45,329 nucleotides of DNA, from the NCBI GenBank assembly GCA_947384955.1, contig CANDJC010000025.1:1-45329 (forward strand), written 5' to 3'. Origin of the DNA: an uncultured Eubacterium sp. (lineage in GTDB: Bacteria > Bacillota > Clostridia > Lachnospirales > Lachnospiraceae). Made by a program: the position numbers and the translations under genes. The notes beneath the pieces are model-generated. The model did not search any database. It saw only the letters and a list, made by a program, of their open reading frames with translations, and was not told where the DNA came from. This document shows positions 24,469 to 32,710 of the stretch, piece after piece. The number at the start of each line of letters is the position of its first letter. Position 1 is the first letter of the stretch.

Positions 24469-24682
24469 GGGATTTTCTTTCGGTTTCCGTGGTGTAAATG
24501 AAGGTTTTATGTCATGGTTCGGACAGGGGGAGATATTGTGGCTCTCTGGACGGTTTTCTGGCTGGGGTTACGTAGGTGAATTTTGGGCATAGAATGACAG
24601 ATTTTTGGCGGCAGTTTATAGTTTTTCAGGATTTTTTTCTGGTACTTGACTTTTAAATATTACTCGTGTAGGATTTACGGGG

Positions 24683-24865
24683 GGGGGAGGAGGGGGATGT
24701 GGCGGCGCGGACGCCGGGTGACGGGAAGATGCACCGGATTCCTGTGACGGCTCCGGAATGTTAAGAATCCCTAAGCATTCTGGAGCCGCCGCAGGAAGAC
24801 CGCGCAAATCCCCTCTCCCGGCGTCCGCGGAGCCAAAACATACTCCCCGTATCCGAACTGTTACG
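24683..24865. repeat. Dispersed palindromic element, full copy
   Basis: A long imperfect palindrome centred near 24768: CGGACGCCGGG (24708-24718) pairs with CCCGGCGTCCG (24817-24827) and CTCCGGAATG (24751-24760) with CATTCTGGAG (24776-24785, one mismatch). The reverse complement of its right half closely matches the last 90 bases of the window (45240-45329). It is GC-rich between AT-rich flanks and lies about 230 bp before the beta-lactamase gene. It has no coding capacity and looks like a MITE- or REP-type repeat. Confidence 0.85.
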
Positions 24866-25098
24866 GTTTTTCATGAAAAATAGCAGATGCTTTGCAGAAA
24901 ATTTATTGACTGGCTGTGACTGTTATTGAGATATCCATACGAAATCTGGAATATTTTATGCAGCGTCTGCTGGAAAACAGTTTTGAGCGGTTATGTGTGC
25001 AGTACCTTGCTGAAACTGCTGCTGTGAGGAAGTATTTACTCTGGAATCAGGAATGGAACGGGGAGAGGCGGAAAATAGAAAGGAAAGGATGGATTGTT

Positions 25099-26214
25099 AT
25101 GTATCATAAAGGACTTGGTATGAAAGTAATGGCCTGTGCGATTGCAGGAGGGCTTATTTTCAGCGGATGTCTGGGGATATCCGGGACAGAGAAAGAAAAG
25201 GGGATTTATGAGGAAGGCGGGGAGGATGTGTGTGAAAAAATTTCAGAAGAAAGGAAGGTATCTGAAGCGGGAGTGGAGGAAGAAAGAGACACTGAAAAGG
25301 GAAATGGGGAAAAGGAAGAAAAGGGAAACGGGGAAGAGGCAGAAACTGAAGAGGGAGTCAGGGAGACGGAAATTAAGAAGGAGGAAGGAAAGAGAAACGG
25401 GGAGGAGGCAGAGAAGGGGAAAGGAAGGGAAAAGAGAGACGAAGCCGCAGTTAAGACTGTGCAAAAAGACTGGTCTGGATATTTTGACGGATTACAGGGG
25501 GCGGCGGTGCTGTACGATGCTTCGAAACGGCAGTTTTCCATCTATCATGAAAAGACGGCTCTGACGCGGAGGTCGCCTTGTTCTACATTTAAAATTGTTT
25601 CATCTCTGGCAGCTTTGGAAAATGGAATTCTGGACCTGGATGATTCGGTGCGTAAATGGAGCGGCGAGGTGTTCTGGAAGGAGGACTGGAACAGGGATAT
25701 TGATTTTCAGGATGCTTTTCGCGCATCGTGTGTCTGGTATTTCCGGGAAGTTACAGATGAAATCGGAAAGGAGCTTATGCAGGAGGAGCTGGACAGGCTT
25801 TCGTATGGAAACTGCGATATTTCTGACTGGGAGGGGCGGATGAATGCGAATAATCATAACCGGGCGTTAACGGGATTCTGGATTGAATCTTCGCTGCTGA
25901 TTTCGCCGAAAGAACAGACAGAGGTTATGGAGCGGATTTTTGGACGGAATTCTGTTTATTCTGATAAAACGCGGAATGCATTGAAGGAAGTGATGCTGGT
26001 GAAGGATGCGGGCGAAACGGATGTTCTGATATATGGAAAGACCGGGATGGGGATGGCAGAGGGAATTGTCGTGGATGCCTGGTTTACCGGGTTTGCAGAA
26101 ACTGAGCAGGGAAATATGTATTTCTGCGTTTATCTTGGAAGGGATGATGAGCGGGAGGTATCCAGCGCGAAGGCGAGGGAAACTGCGGTCCGGCTGGTAC
26201 TGGGGGAGCTATAA
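25099..26214 (+). CDS. Lipoprotein class D beta-lactamase
   Basis: Start at ATG 25099 (AAAGGA 10 nt before it); the open frame extends 61 codons further up without a ribosome site. 371 residues: lipoprotein signal with lipobox FSGC (Cys24), an unusual Glu/Lys/Gly-rich linker (about 30-120), then a class D domain with STFK at 162-165, S-C-V at 210-212, YGN at 236-238, WIESSLLISPKEQ near 261-273 and KTG at 314-316. All core motifs are present, so it should hydrolyse beta-lactams outside the membrane. The BlaR1-type genes downstream suggest inducible expression, but I see no clear BlaI operator directly before it. Confidence 0.9.
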   Translation: MYHKGLGMKVMACAIAGGLIFSGCLGISGTEKEKGIYEEGGEDVCEKISEERKVSEAGVEEERDTEKGNGEKEEKGNGEEAETEEGVRETEIKKEEGKRNGEEAEKGKGREKRDEAAVKTVQKDWSGYFDGLQGAAVLYDASKRQFSIYHEKTALTRRSPCSTFKIVSSLAALENGILDLDDSVRKWSGEVFWKEDWNRDIDFQDAFRASCVWYFREVTDEIGKELMQEELDRLSYGNCDISDWEGRMNANNHNRALTGFWIESSLLISPKEQTEVMERIFGRNSVYSDKTRNALKEVMLVKDAGETDVLIYGKTGMGMAEGIVVDAWFTGFAETEQGNMYFCVYLGRDDEREVSSAKARETAVRLVLGEL

Positions 26215-26260
26215 AAGCAGCGCGTCTGCTCTGTCTTAAAATGAAACACACTGCTTTTAT
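26211..26260 (+). terminator. Weak hairpin after the beta-lactamase gene
   Basis: ATAAAAGCAG (26211-26220) pairs with CTGCTTTTAT (26251-26260), loop 30 nt. The T run is short and inside the stem, so it is a modest terminator candidate. Confidence 0.4.
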
Positions 26261-26363
26261 AGTCTGCTTATATGATATTACTAATGTATTTGTATGAGTT
26301 TCTTTTGTATGAGTATCCTGTCAGCTTTTTGCCCGTCCGGGGTTCTGCCTATAGGCGGGTGGT

Positions 26364-28787
26364 TTATCGGGTTTCGTCTGCCGGACTAAGCCGCAGATTT
26401 TCTCCGTCAAAATACAGGACACGTTTCCAGGGGCTGCCTGTTTCCCTGGAAAGGCCGGTGAACTGACAGGATTTGCTGTAAGTGTCCCATGCTGCGGATG
26501 TCCAGTCTGTAAGCTCCGGGCAGGCGTTTTGAACCAGCTTTCTGATATCAGCTTCATAAATCTGTCCGTCTTTCTCAAAGAGGATGACGCCGTCTCCGGC
26601 CGGAGTATCGGTGAGGCCTTTGCTGCATAGCAGTTCATCGGTGCCGTCTCCGGCTAAATCCAGTTCCAAAGCTTCGCCGAAGCGATGCATGTAAGCACGG
26701 CAGAGGCAGGTGATTTTGCCTGTTTCGTCAAAGTAAAAGTAATCCCGGCATGGCACGTTTGTCTTACCATTTTGCGAAGGAGCCGCGTACTCTGCATAGA
26801 ATCCGCTATGGCCGAAGATATCGTCATAGAAAAACAGACTCTCAAACTGGCCCTCATCCATAGTAAGAAATGCCTGATAACTGCCATCTTCCATTACTTC
26901 CGCCACACGGGTCAGTCCATCCGTGGCCCGGTAGGCCAGAATCAGGCGGTCGTCAAAATTCCAGAAGGCCAGCTGGTTTTCATAACTGCTGTTATCATAA
27001 TCAGAGGATGGGCGGGACTCTGTCACAGTCTCAGGGGCAGAGTAAGGCGAAAGCCCCGTCAGCGGAATCAGGACTGCGTCATTTTCCGGCATTGGCGTAG
27101 GAATGGCAGGCCTTTCGCATTCCTGATTGGACAGGAAACGGTATTCAGAGGTTTTTTCGCCCTCTGCGAGCGTTACACAGTACCAGTCAGCTGACCTTCG
27201 CTGATAGAGCTTTACAATGCTGCCACTGTCCGCAGATTCCCTCGTGCCACATGTGAAATACAAATCTCCGCAGTAATTGGTATCTCCGGCCATCCAGTAA
27301 TATGCGTCATATTTGGAAGAATACATAAAATTCTCCATTCCTTTTTGTTCTGTTTCTTCTAAGGACAGGCCGAGATATTTCTGCAGACAGCCGTTTATGG
27401 CGGAGGAGGTCACTTTATGGGCCGGGCATAGCAGGTTTTCTGGGTCACGTTTTAAAATATCCCGGATTTCCTTATCTGAGAGGGCATCCGGACTTCCGTC
27501 TTCTTTTGGAGAGCCGGTTCCTAGATAGAACAATTCAAACAGGTCGATTTCTTCTGGTGCAGTGTAGAGAATCGATGGATTGGCAAACTGATTTCGGATT
27601 TGGAAATCCCCGTTTTTTCCATTAAAAAAATTCTCGTTGAACCATTGAAGTTCTTCCCCTGAGAGCGGTATGCAGCCGTCTGCTTTGGGACGGGCGGATA
27701 AGGTCTGTGTGTCCGGCCGCGGGCTGGCAGAAGCGTTTTGTGTATTGTCTGCGGTATCGGCAGCGCGGCCTTTTGCAAACGTGCAGGCCGATGCGATTCC
27801 AGCCAGGAGCAGTACGGCAAAAACCGCTGCGAGCATTTGCCTTCGGCCCTGTACAATGCGCTGAATGCGTTCTTTCAGCTGCCGTTTTCCGGCTGTCATG
27901 GTGGTTGCTGAAAGCAGCGGATTACCCGGCGTTTTTACAGGGATAAGTGAAAGCAGCGTTTTTCCATACGGGATTCGTTCCTGTTCGTCCAGATGAGCCA
28001 GCGCCGATTCATCGCAGGCCAGTTCACAGTCATTTTGTGAGCAGATGGCGGCAGTCCAGACCAGCGGGTCAAACCAGTAAATGGTAAGGCACAAGACGCG
28101 AAACAGTGTCCAGAGAGGGTCGAAATGCCGTGCGTGCATTTCCTCATGGCAGAGAATATGGCGCAGGGAACTGTCAGAAAGCAGTGTTTTCTCTGGCAGA
28201 TAGATTGCGCTTCCAAAAAGACACGGGGACGGCAGAATTCCGTCTGGCAGTACGTATACGTTTCTTCTGACTGGGAAAGGGAGTTCTTTTTCAAACAGTT
28301 TCCGGTGTCTTTTTACCGTTCTCCAAAAGGCCGTGTTTATCAGGAAAAAGAAAGCGGCTGTCAGTCCCATGCCCAGTATCCAGATAAGCTGAAGAAAATC
28401 GGTTAAATTCCAGTCTGCCTCAGATTTCACTGGCGTATTTTCGGAGATATTACTAGAAATATGACTGGAGTTACCTTCCGCGGCATTCCGGGTCTGTGCG
28501 GCGCCGGATAACGGTTTTGTCTGGCTGTCTGCTGCAGATTCAGGAACCGTCGCCTGGTCTGGCCGAAAATAGGTATTTATCTGGCTGTTTATGGCTTCAC
28601 TGACTGGTCTGGCTGCGGTCAAAAGGGAAAAGTCCCAGGCCGGAAGGCTGACAGGAACCAGCAGCCGTATTATAACAAGCCCCCACAAAGCATATTGAAG
28701 CCGGGCGGATATATAGTTACGAAAAACCGCCCGTATGAGAAGCAGTAATAAAATGAGGACAGATGAGGTAGTAAGAATATCTTTCAT
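26364..28787 (-). CDS. M56-family (BlaR1/MecR1-like) membrane metallopeptidase without a penicillin-binding domain
   Basis: 807 residues. Hydrophobic helices at about 5-20, 33-48, 131-152; zinc site HEEMH at 214-218 within LRHILCHEEMHARHFDPLW and the third-ligand region CELACDESAL near 254-263; a further helix near 322-342. The outside C-terminal 460 residues show no SxxK/KTG motifs, so the sensor domain differs from BlaR1. The ATG overlaps the stop of a blaI pseudogene. It may sense another envelope signal, or be inactive now that its repressor is lost. Confidence 0.85.
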   Translation of the reverse strand: MKDILTTSSVLILLLLLIRAVFRNYISARLQYALWGLVIIRLLVPVSLPAWDFSLLTAARPVSEAINSQINTYFRPDQATVPESAADSQTKPLSGAAQTRNAAEGNSSHISSNISENTPVKSEADWNLTDFLQLIWILGMGLTAAFFFLINTAFWRTVKRHRKLFEKELPFPVRRNVYVLPDGILPSPCLFGSAIYLPEKTLLSDSSLRHILCHEEMHARHFDPLWTLFRVLCLTIYWFDPLVWTAAICSQNDCELACDESALAHLDEQERIPYGKTLLSLIPVKTPGNPLLSATTMTAGKRQLKERIQRIVQGRRQMLAAVFAVLLLAGIASACTFAKGRAADTADNTQNASASPRPDTQTLSARPKADGCIPLSGEELQWFNENFFNGKNGDFQIRNQFANPSILYTAPEEIDLFELFYLGTGSPKEDGSPDALSDKEIRDILKRDPENLLCPAHKVTSSAINGCLQKYLGLSLEETEQKGMENFMYSSKYDAYYWMAGDTNYCGDLYFTCGTRESADSGSIVKLYQRRSADWYCVTLAEGEKTSEYRFLSNQECERPAIPTPMPENDAVLIPLTGLSPYSAPETVTESRPSSDYDNSSYENQLAFWNFDDRLILAYRATDGLTRVAEVMEDGSYQAFLTMDEGQFESLFFYDDIFGHSGFYAEYAAPSQNGKTNVPCRDYFYFDETGKITCLCRAYMHRFGEALELDLAGDGTDELLCSKGLTDTPAGDGVILFEKDGQIYEADIRKLVQNACPELTDWTSAAWDTYSKSCQFTGLSRETGSPWKRVLYFDGENLRLSPADETR

Positions 28788-29069
28788 TTTGCCGTTTCCT
28801 CCTTTGCTTTTTCTAAAATTTCTGCCGGACCGGCTGTGTTATCCCGGGTCAGGGCATTTACGGCGGGCATCTTATCAACCGGCAGTCCAGGATTTCTGCG
28901 AAATGCCCTGCCGGGAAAATGTCTGGTTTCGGTTTCTACAGCATCTTTCTTTTTCCATACAGGATAAAAGAATTTCGGCCGGCCGCTCTTATTATGCCCG
29001 GATGGTAAGCGGAGATTCGTTCCGCAGCATCATCCGCTTCCGTTCACTTTCTGATAGCTTTCGTTTCAT
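28784..29069 (-). pseudogene. blaI/mecI repressor pseudogene
   Basis: Starts at ATG 29069 with AGGAGG upstream and reads MKRKLSESERKRMMLRNE, then SPLTIRA and a stop. In another frame the C-terminal part continues: GRPKFFYPVWKKKDAVETET, later AEILEKAKEETAK ending at 28784, overlapping the M56 start by 4 nt as blaI/blaR pairs do. Most of the winged-helix DNA-binding domain is missing and the frame is shifted. Intact family members are about 120-130 residues; this locus has room for 95. Confidence 0.7.
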
Positions 29070-29095
29070 CTGCATTCCTCCTATCTATATTAGCA

Positions 29096-29143
29096 GACAT
29101 TTGCTTACCTGTATAGAATAACACGATGGTAAGCATTTGTCAA
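29096..29143 (-). promoter_or_regulatory. Consensus promoter with a 14-bp inverted-repeat operator
   Basis: TTGACA (29143-29138), 17-bp spacer, TATTCT (29120-29115). Half-sites GACATTTGCTTACC (29096-29109) and GGTAAGCATTTGTC (29128-29141) are an inverted repeat, two mismatches, flanking the -10. This fits a BlaI-family operator driving the pseudogene and the M56 gene. Confidence 0.7.
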
Positions 29144-29190
29144 CCAAATAGGAGGCGGTTTCTGCGTAATTCTAAAAGACACTCAGAACG

Positions 29191-29219
29191 CAAAAAAACT
29201 CTGTACAAAACAGAGTTTT
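29191..29219 (-). terminator. Terminator after blaR1
   Basis: AAAACTCTGT (29195-29204) pairs with ACAGAGTTTT (29210-29219), loop 5 nt, followed on the minus strand by T down to 29192. It lies about 180 bp past the blaR1 stop; the interval 29220-29395 shows nothing else supportable. Confidence 0.75.
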
Positions 29220-29395
29220 CCTTAAGACCATGATAAATATAATAATCTATTTTCAAATCTGCAGATAAAAGCGTCATTCTTTTTTTACTGCGAGCAGCGG
29301 TTTCAGCGCTGAGGATTTTTGCCATGCACTCTCAAAGATTTATCCGGCGCAGTATAACCAGTTATTTATTTTACGGTGTACTAGAAACATTCGCA

Positions 29396-31231
29396 TCAAT
29401 TCTGCCAGATATCCATGTCAGAAAGAATCGAAAGGGTCAGTTCAGCCGCCATGGAGCCTGAGGCAGATGTTTCATTCTGAATATTTGTGGCAAAAAAATA
29501 CGTCTGTCCGTCCCGCTCGATATATCCGATAAACCATCCCAGGACATTCTGTCCGTTCGAGGACCCGGTGCCGGTTTTTCCATAAAGACGGCTGCCGCCT
29601 TTTGTATCCAGATAAATCGAATCCTTCACCGCCTGGATATTTTCCGGTGAAACATCAAGCTGGCTGTTATAAAACCGGATCAGCATCTCAACCTGTTCAG
29701 CCGGAGAGATGGTAAGGGCAGAATCGGCCCAGTAGCTGGAAAGATTTCCCTCAGCGGTTTGATTTCCATAGCCTGCTTTTTCAAGAAAATCACGGATAAC
29801 AGGAAAACCTGCCTTTTGGTCAATGGACTGAAAATACCAGGTAACAGAGTTTTGCATGGCAGAGCGCAGCGTCTGGTCCGCATTCCACAGGTCATATACA
29901 TAGTGTCTGCCGTTCCATTTCATAGATGTCTGCTCAGGGGAAATAATGCCGGATTCAAGCCCGTACAGTGCGGTGTATATTTTGTAGGTGGAGGCCGGGG
30001 AGATGCGCGTTAGTGCACATTCTTTATTATAAATCTGCCAGGCATCGCTTTTCGTATCGTACAGGACAAAACTGCCTGTATAACCGTCAAAAGAAGCGCT
30101 TAAATCAGGATACGAAATCGTTTTGTCATATTCTGTAAAAAGGCAGCGGTCCGAAGCGGCTGCGCGTATGGATAAAAGCGGGATAAAGAATGATAAAACA
30201 GCAGCCGTCAGTGCATAAGCAGCGATACCGTAACAGGTTTTTCGAAACGCTGTTTTCGGAGATGAACCGTTTTGGCAGTCTGCGATATTTAAAATCCTTT
30301 TTGTCATCTGTGCCATGCTTCCGCTGATACCCGGGGCATACGGAAAAGACGGCTGTGATATTTTTTCGGCAAAATGAATCAGTGCCGTTCCATATTCTGC
30401 ATAAGCATCCGGATGCAGCAGCTTTAGGACAGAGGTATCGCAGGCGATTTCCCCGTCGGTTTTCATTTCCCTGAGTGCGAGCCATACAAAAGGATTAAAC
30501 CAGTACAGCACACAGGCGGCATTCATCATAGAATGAACCAGGCAGTCTTTGTACCTGTAATGCGACAGCTCATGAAGCAGCATATACCGGATGTCTTTTG
30601 CATTGCATTCAGAAGTATTGCAGTCAGAAATCAAATGGATTGGCAGGTAAATGCATGGCCTGAAAAATCCCGTAATTACAGGAGATTTTAAAAATGCCGT
30701 GCTGTAAACAGGAATCTTTCTGGTAATATGCATCTCTTCCAGACAGTTTTGGTAAAGTCTTCGTACAGCGGGATTTTGCAGAGGCAGCGAAGATTTTTTT
30801 AACTGGTACAGGCGGAGCGCTGATTTCATCAGAAATAAAATCATCCCGGCCATGCCGGCAATCCACAAAACGGACAGCAGCGTTCCTATGCCGGAAGGAA
30901 TTTTCCGGCTGACGGCTGCGCCAAAGTCATTCATCCAGCCGGAAGCGCCGGCAGGTGCAGGGGCAGCATCTGGTTTTGCGGCAGTGCCGGCAGATACCGG
31001 TGCATTCTGAAGGCGTTTGAGCCATGAAACAAACTGTAAAAAACGCGGCGGCAGGGCCGGAAGAAAAGGAACTGCCAAAAATCCGAACATAAGAAACCAT
31101 AAAGCATACCGCATCCGGCTGGTCATCCAGTTTTTCAGTATGTGCCTGGCGGCAAACAGCAGTCCGATGATGATGCTGATAAAAACATTGCTGATAAGAA
31201 ACTGTACTGCGAAATCTCCCATATCAATCAC
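29396..31231 (-). CDS. blaR1: BlaR1-type beta-lactam sensor/signal transducer
   Basis: 611 residues. The GTG at 31231 overlaps the stop of blaI and has AAAGGA before it; an ATG three codons in is an alternative. Membrane helices near 8-27, 40-58 and 115-135, M56 zinc site HELSH at 220-224 with E261, a fourth helix near 335-355, then a class D-like penicillin-binding sensor: STYK 414-417, S-V-T 462-464, YGN 488-490 and KTG 552-554. Acylation of Ser414 by a beta-lactam should activate the protease and lead to BlaI loss. All motifs are intact. Confidence 0.93.
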   Translation of the reverse strand: MIDMGDFAVQFLISNVFISIIIGLLFAARHILKNWMTSRMRYALWFLMFGFLAVPFLPALPPRFLQFVSWLKRLQNAPVSAGTAAKPDAAPAPAGASGWMNDFGAAVSRKIPSGIGTLLSVLWIAGMAGMILFLMKSALRLYQLKKSSLPLQNPAVRRLYQNCLEEMHITRKIPVYSTAFLKSPVITGFFRPCIYLPIHLISDCNTSECNAKDIRYMLLHELSHYRYKDCLVHSMMNAACVLYWFNPFVWLALREMKTDGEIACDTSVLKLLHPDAYAEYGTALIHFAEKISQPSFPYAPGISGSMAQMTKRILNIADCQNGSSPKTAFRKTCYGIAAYALTAAVLSFFIPLLSIRAAASDRCLFTEYDKTISYPDLSASFDGYTGSFVLYDTKSDAWQIYNKECALTRISPASTYKIYTALYGLESGIISPEQTSMKWNGRHYVYDLWNADQTLRSAMQNSVTWYFQSIDQKAGFPVIRDFLEKAGYGNQTAEGNLSSYWADSALTISPAEQVEMLIRFYNSQLDVSPENIQAVKDSIYLDTKGGSRLYGKTGTGSSNGQNVLGWFIGYIERDGQTYFFATNIQNETSASGSMAAELTLSILSDMDIWQN

Positions 31232-31638
31232 TGATTCCTTTCGTTTTTAGGGGATTTTTTGGAACTTTTGCTGTCTTTGGACAGAAGGGAACGCAGCGTG
31301 TGAATGTCGTCCTGTGAGAGTCTGTCATGGTCTATATAAGCAGACAGCATGGCAGAAATATCTCCGTTATAGAAACGTTTTAGAAAAGTGCTGCTTTCCT
31401 GTCCGATATATTCGTCTTTGTCCACCAGCGGAGTATAGACAAATACCCGGCTGTGTTTTTCATAGGTAAGCGCGCCTTTTGTGACAAGGCGTTTAATCAG
31501 TGTCTGGATGGTTTTCGGACTCCAGGCGGTGGTCTTCAGCAGCCGGTCTGTGATATCATTAGTGCTTATCGGAGCGTATTTCCAGACAATTTTCATTACT
31601 TCATATTCAGCTTCCGAAATCTGGGGCAGAGTTTTCAA
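31228..31638 (-). CDS. blaI: BlaI/MecI-family transcriptional repressor
   Basis: 136 residues from a TTG start at 31638 with AGGAGG 8 nt upstream; no in-frame ATG fits. Winged-helix marks: ISEAEYEVMKIVW, then WSPKTIQTLIKRLVTKGALT and the wing YEKHSRVFVYTPLV; the C-terminal dimerisation helix (FLKRFYNGDISAMLSAYI) carries the cleavage region. The tail is Ser/Lys rich. Overlaps blaR1 by 4 nt, with a strong promoter upstream. It should repress this operon and perhaps the class D beta-lactamase. Confidence 0.93.
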   Translation of the reverse strand: MKTLPQISEAEYEVMKIVWKYAPISTNDITDRLLKTTAWSPKTIQTLIKRLVTKGALTYEKHSRVFVYTPLVDKDEYIGQESSTFLKRFYNGDISAMLSAYIDHDRLSQDDIHTLRSLLSKDSKSSKKSPKNERNQ

Positions 31639-31662
31639 AATGCAGTCCTCCTGTTTTCGTTC

Positions 31663-31710
31663 TTACGTGTGTAATAAAAATAGTATAGGATATGGGAGAG
31701 GGGATGTCAA
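31663..31710 (-). promoter_or_regulatory. blaI-blaR1 promoter and possible operator
   Basis: TTGACA (31710-31705), 17-bp spacer, TATACT (31687-31682), both near consensus. TTACGTGTGTAA (31663-31674) just after the start site is a small dyad (TTAC...GTAA) that could be a BlaI site. It shares TTAC/GTAA cores with the operator at 29096-29141. Confidence 0.65.
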
Positions 31711-31757
31711 GGGAATGTTATAAGATATCTGTTTTGTAAATGCATCCAGTATTGTGG

Positions 31758-31799
31758 AAAAAAGTGTAAAGCCTCTGGCAATTCAGCAGGCTTTACACT
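31758..31799 (-). terminator. Terminator of the 47-residue gene
   Basis: AGTGTAAAGCCT (31763-31774) pairs perfectly with AGGCTTTACACT (31788-31799), loop 13 nt; on the minus strand it is followed by T at 31762-31758. The site lies 14 nt past the stop of the gene at 31813. Confidence 0.85.
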
Positions 31800-31812
31800 A
31801 TGGTTTTGCGGG

Positions 31813-31956
31813 TTACTGGTTTTTAAGTATATTCATTGCTTCGTCTTCAGACGGTTTATGTGTTTCAATAAATACTAAAAACTCATTTATTTTCTTTGCG
31901 TCCCACCCTTCCTGGGTTAATTTAAGAATGATATTCGTTGTTTCTTTTGCTGTCAT
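31813..31956 (-). CDS. Small acidic protein, 47 aa, function unknown
   Basis: Start ATG 31956 chosen because GGAGG ends 8 nt upstream; earlier in-frame ATGs overlap that site. Sequence begins MTAKETTNIILKLTQEGWDA and continues with a helical, acidic end (KINEFLVFIETHKPSEDEAM). It has its own perfect terminator, so it is very likely expressed. It resembles the short helical proteins often found next to toxin-like genes in Clostridia, but no partner is adjacent here. Confidence 0.7.
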   Translation of the reverse strand: MTAKETTNIILKLTQEGWDAKKINEFLVFIETHKPSEDEAMNILKNQ

Positions 31957-32134
31957 TTCCATTACCTCCATATTCTCACCGCCTTTATGATTGATGCAGA
32001 TGTTTATTGCTATAATCATTATAGCGTATGTGGATGAGGGTGTAAAGACGTACAAAACTGTTCCCGGCAGAAAGACTGCCGCTGTGCAGTCAGAAAACTA
32101 AGAACGTTTCACTTTTTCCAGCATTCCTGCACTC

Positions 32135-32162
32135 TTGCAAAAATATTGTTAAGTGGTACAAT
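32135..32162 (+). promoter_or_regulatory. Promoter for the ybaK/radical SAM operon
   Basis: TTGCAA (32135-32140), 16-bp spacer, TACAAT (32157-32162), 75 bp before the YbaK start. Confidence 0.5.
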
Positions 32163-32236
32163 CATTAAATGAATGGAATGCGGGCCCGCACTAAATGGGG
32201 CTGTATCAGGACACTTCATGCATGAGGAGGAGAAAA

Positions 32237-32710
32237 ATGTCAATAGAAAGAGTAAAAGCCTATTTTAGGACACACGGAATGGAACATCTTATACAGGAAT
32301 TTGAAGTATCGAGTGCGACGGTAGAATTAGCTGCAAAAGCGCTTCAGTGCAAACCCGAAAGAATCGCGAAGACGCTGTCATTTATGGCGGATTCTCATGC
32401 GATACTTGTAGTGGCGGCCGGGGATGCGAAGATTGATAATCCCAAATATAAGGCACAGTTTGGCACAAAGGCGAAAATGCTCACGCCGGATGAAGCAGAA
32501 ACACTGACGGGACATGCCGTAGGCGGCGTCTGTCCGTTTGCAGTCAATGAGGGTGTGGATGTATATCTGGATGTATCGCTGAAACGGTTTGAAACGGTAT
32601 TTCCGGCCTGCGGCAGTTCGAACAGTGCGATAGAGCTGACGATTCCGCAGTTAGAGGAATATTCCGGCTATAAAGCCTGGGTGGATGTCTGTAAAGGGTA
32701 TCTGAAATGA
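32237..32710 (+). CDS. YbaK/EbsC-family aminoacyl-tRNA deacylase
   Basis: 157 residues from ATG 32237 with GAGGAGGAG upstream. Family marks: AAKALQCKPERIAKTLSF with the conserved Lys, GDAKIDNPKYKAQFG, the GHAVGGVCPFA loop and FPACGSSNSAIELT. Such proteins edit mischarged tRNA, for example Cys- or Ala-tRNA(Pro). The stop overlaps the next start by 4 nt, so it shares an operon with the radical SAM genes; the reason for this pairing is not known to me. Confidence 0.9.
   Translation: MSIERVKAYFRTHGMEHLIQEFEVSSATVELAAKALQCKPERIAKTLSFMADSHAILVVAAGDAKIDNPKYKAQFGTKAKMLTPDEAETLTGHAVGGVCPFAVNEGVDVYLDVSLKRFETVFPACGSSNSAIELTIPQLEEYSGYKAWVDVCKGYLK

Noticed and set aside
24410-24592. 60-residue plus-strand open frame in the intergenic region
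   Set aside because: Gly/Trp/Phe-rich random-looking text without a ribosome site, overlapping a minus-strand promoter.
29140-29325. 61-residue minus-strand open frame between blaR1 and the M56 promoter
   Set aside because: It runs across a perfect terminator hairpin (29195-29219) and into the promoter region, with no ribosome site.
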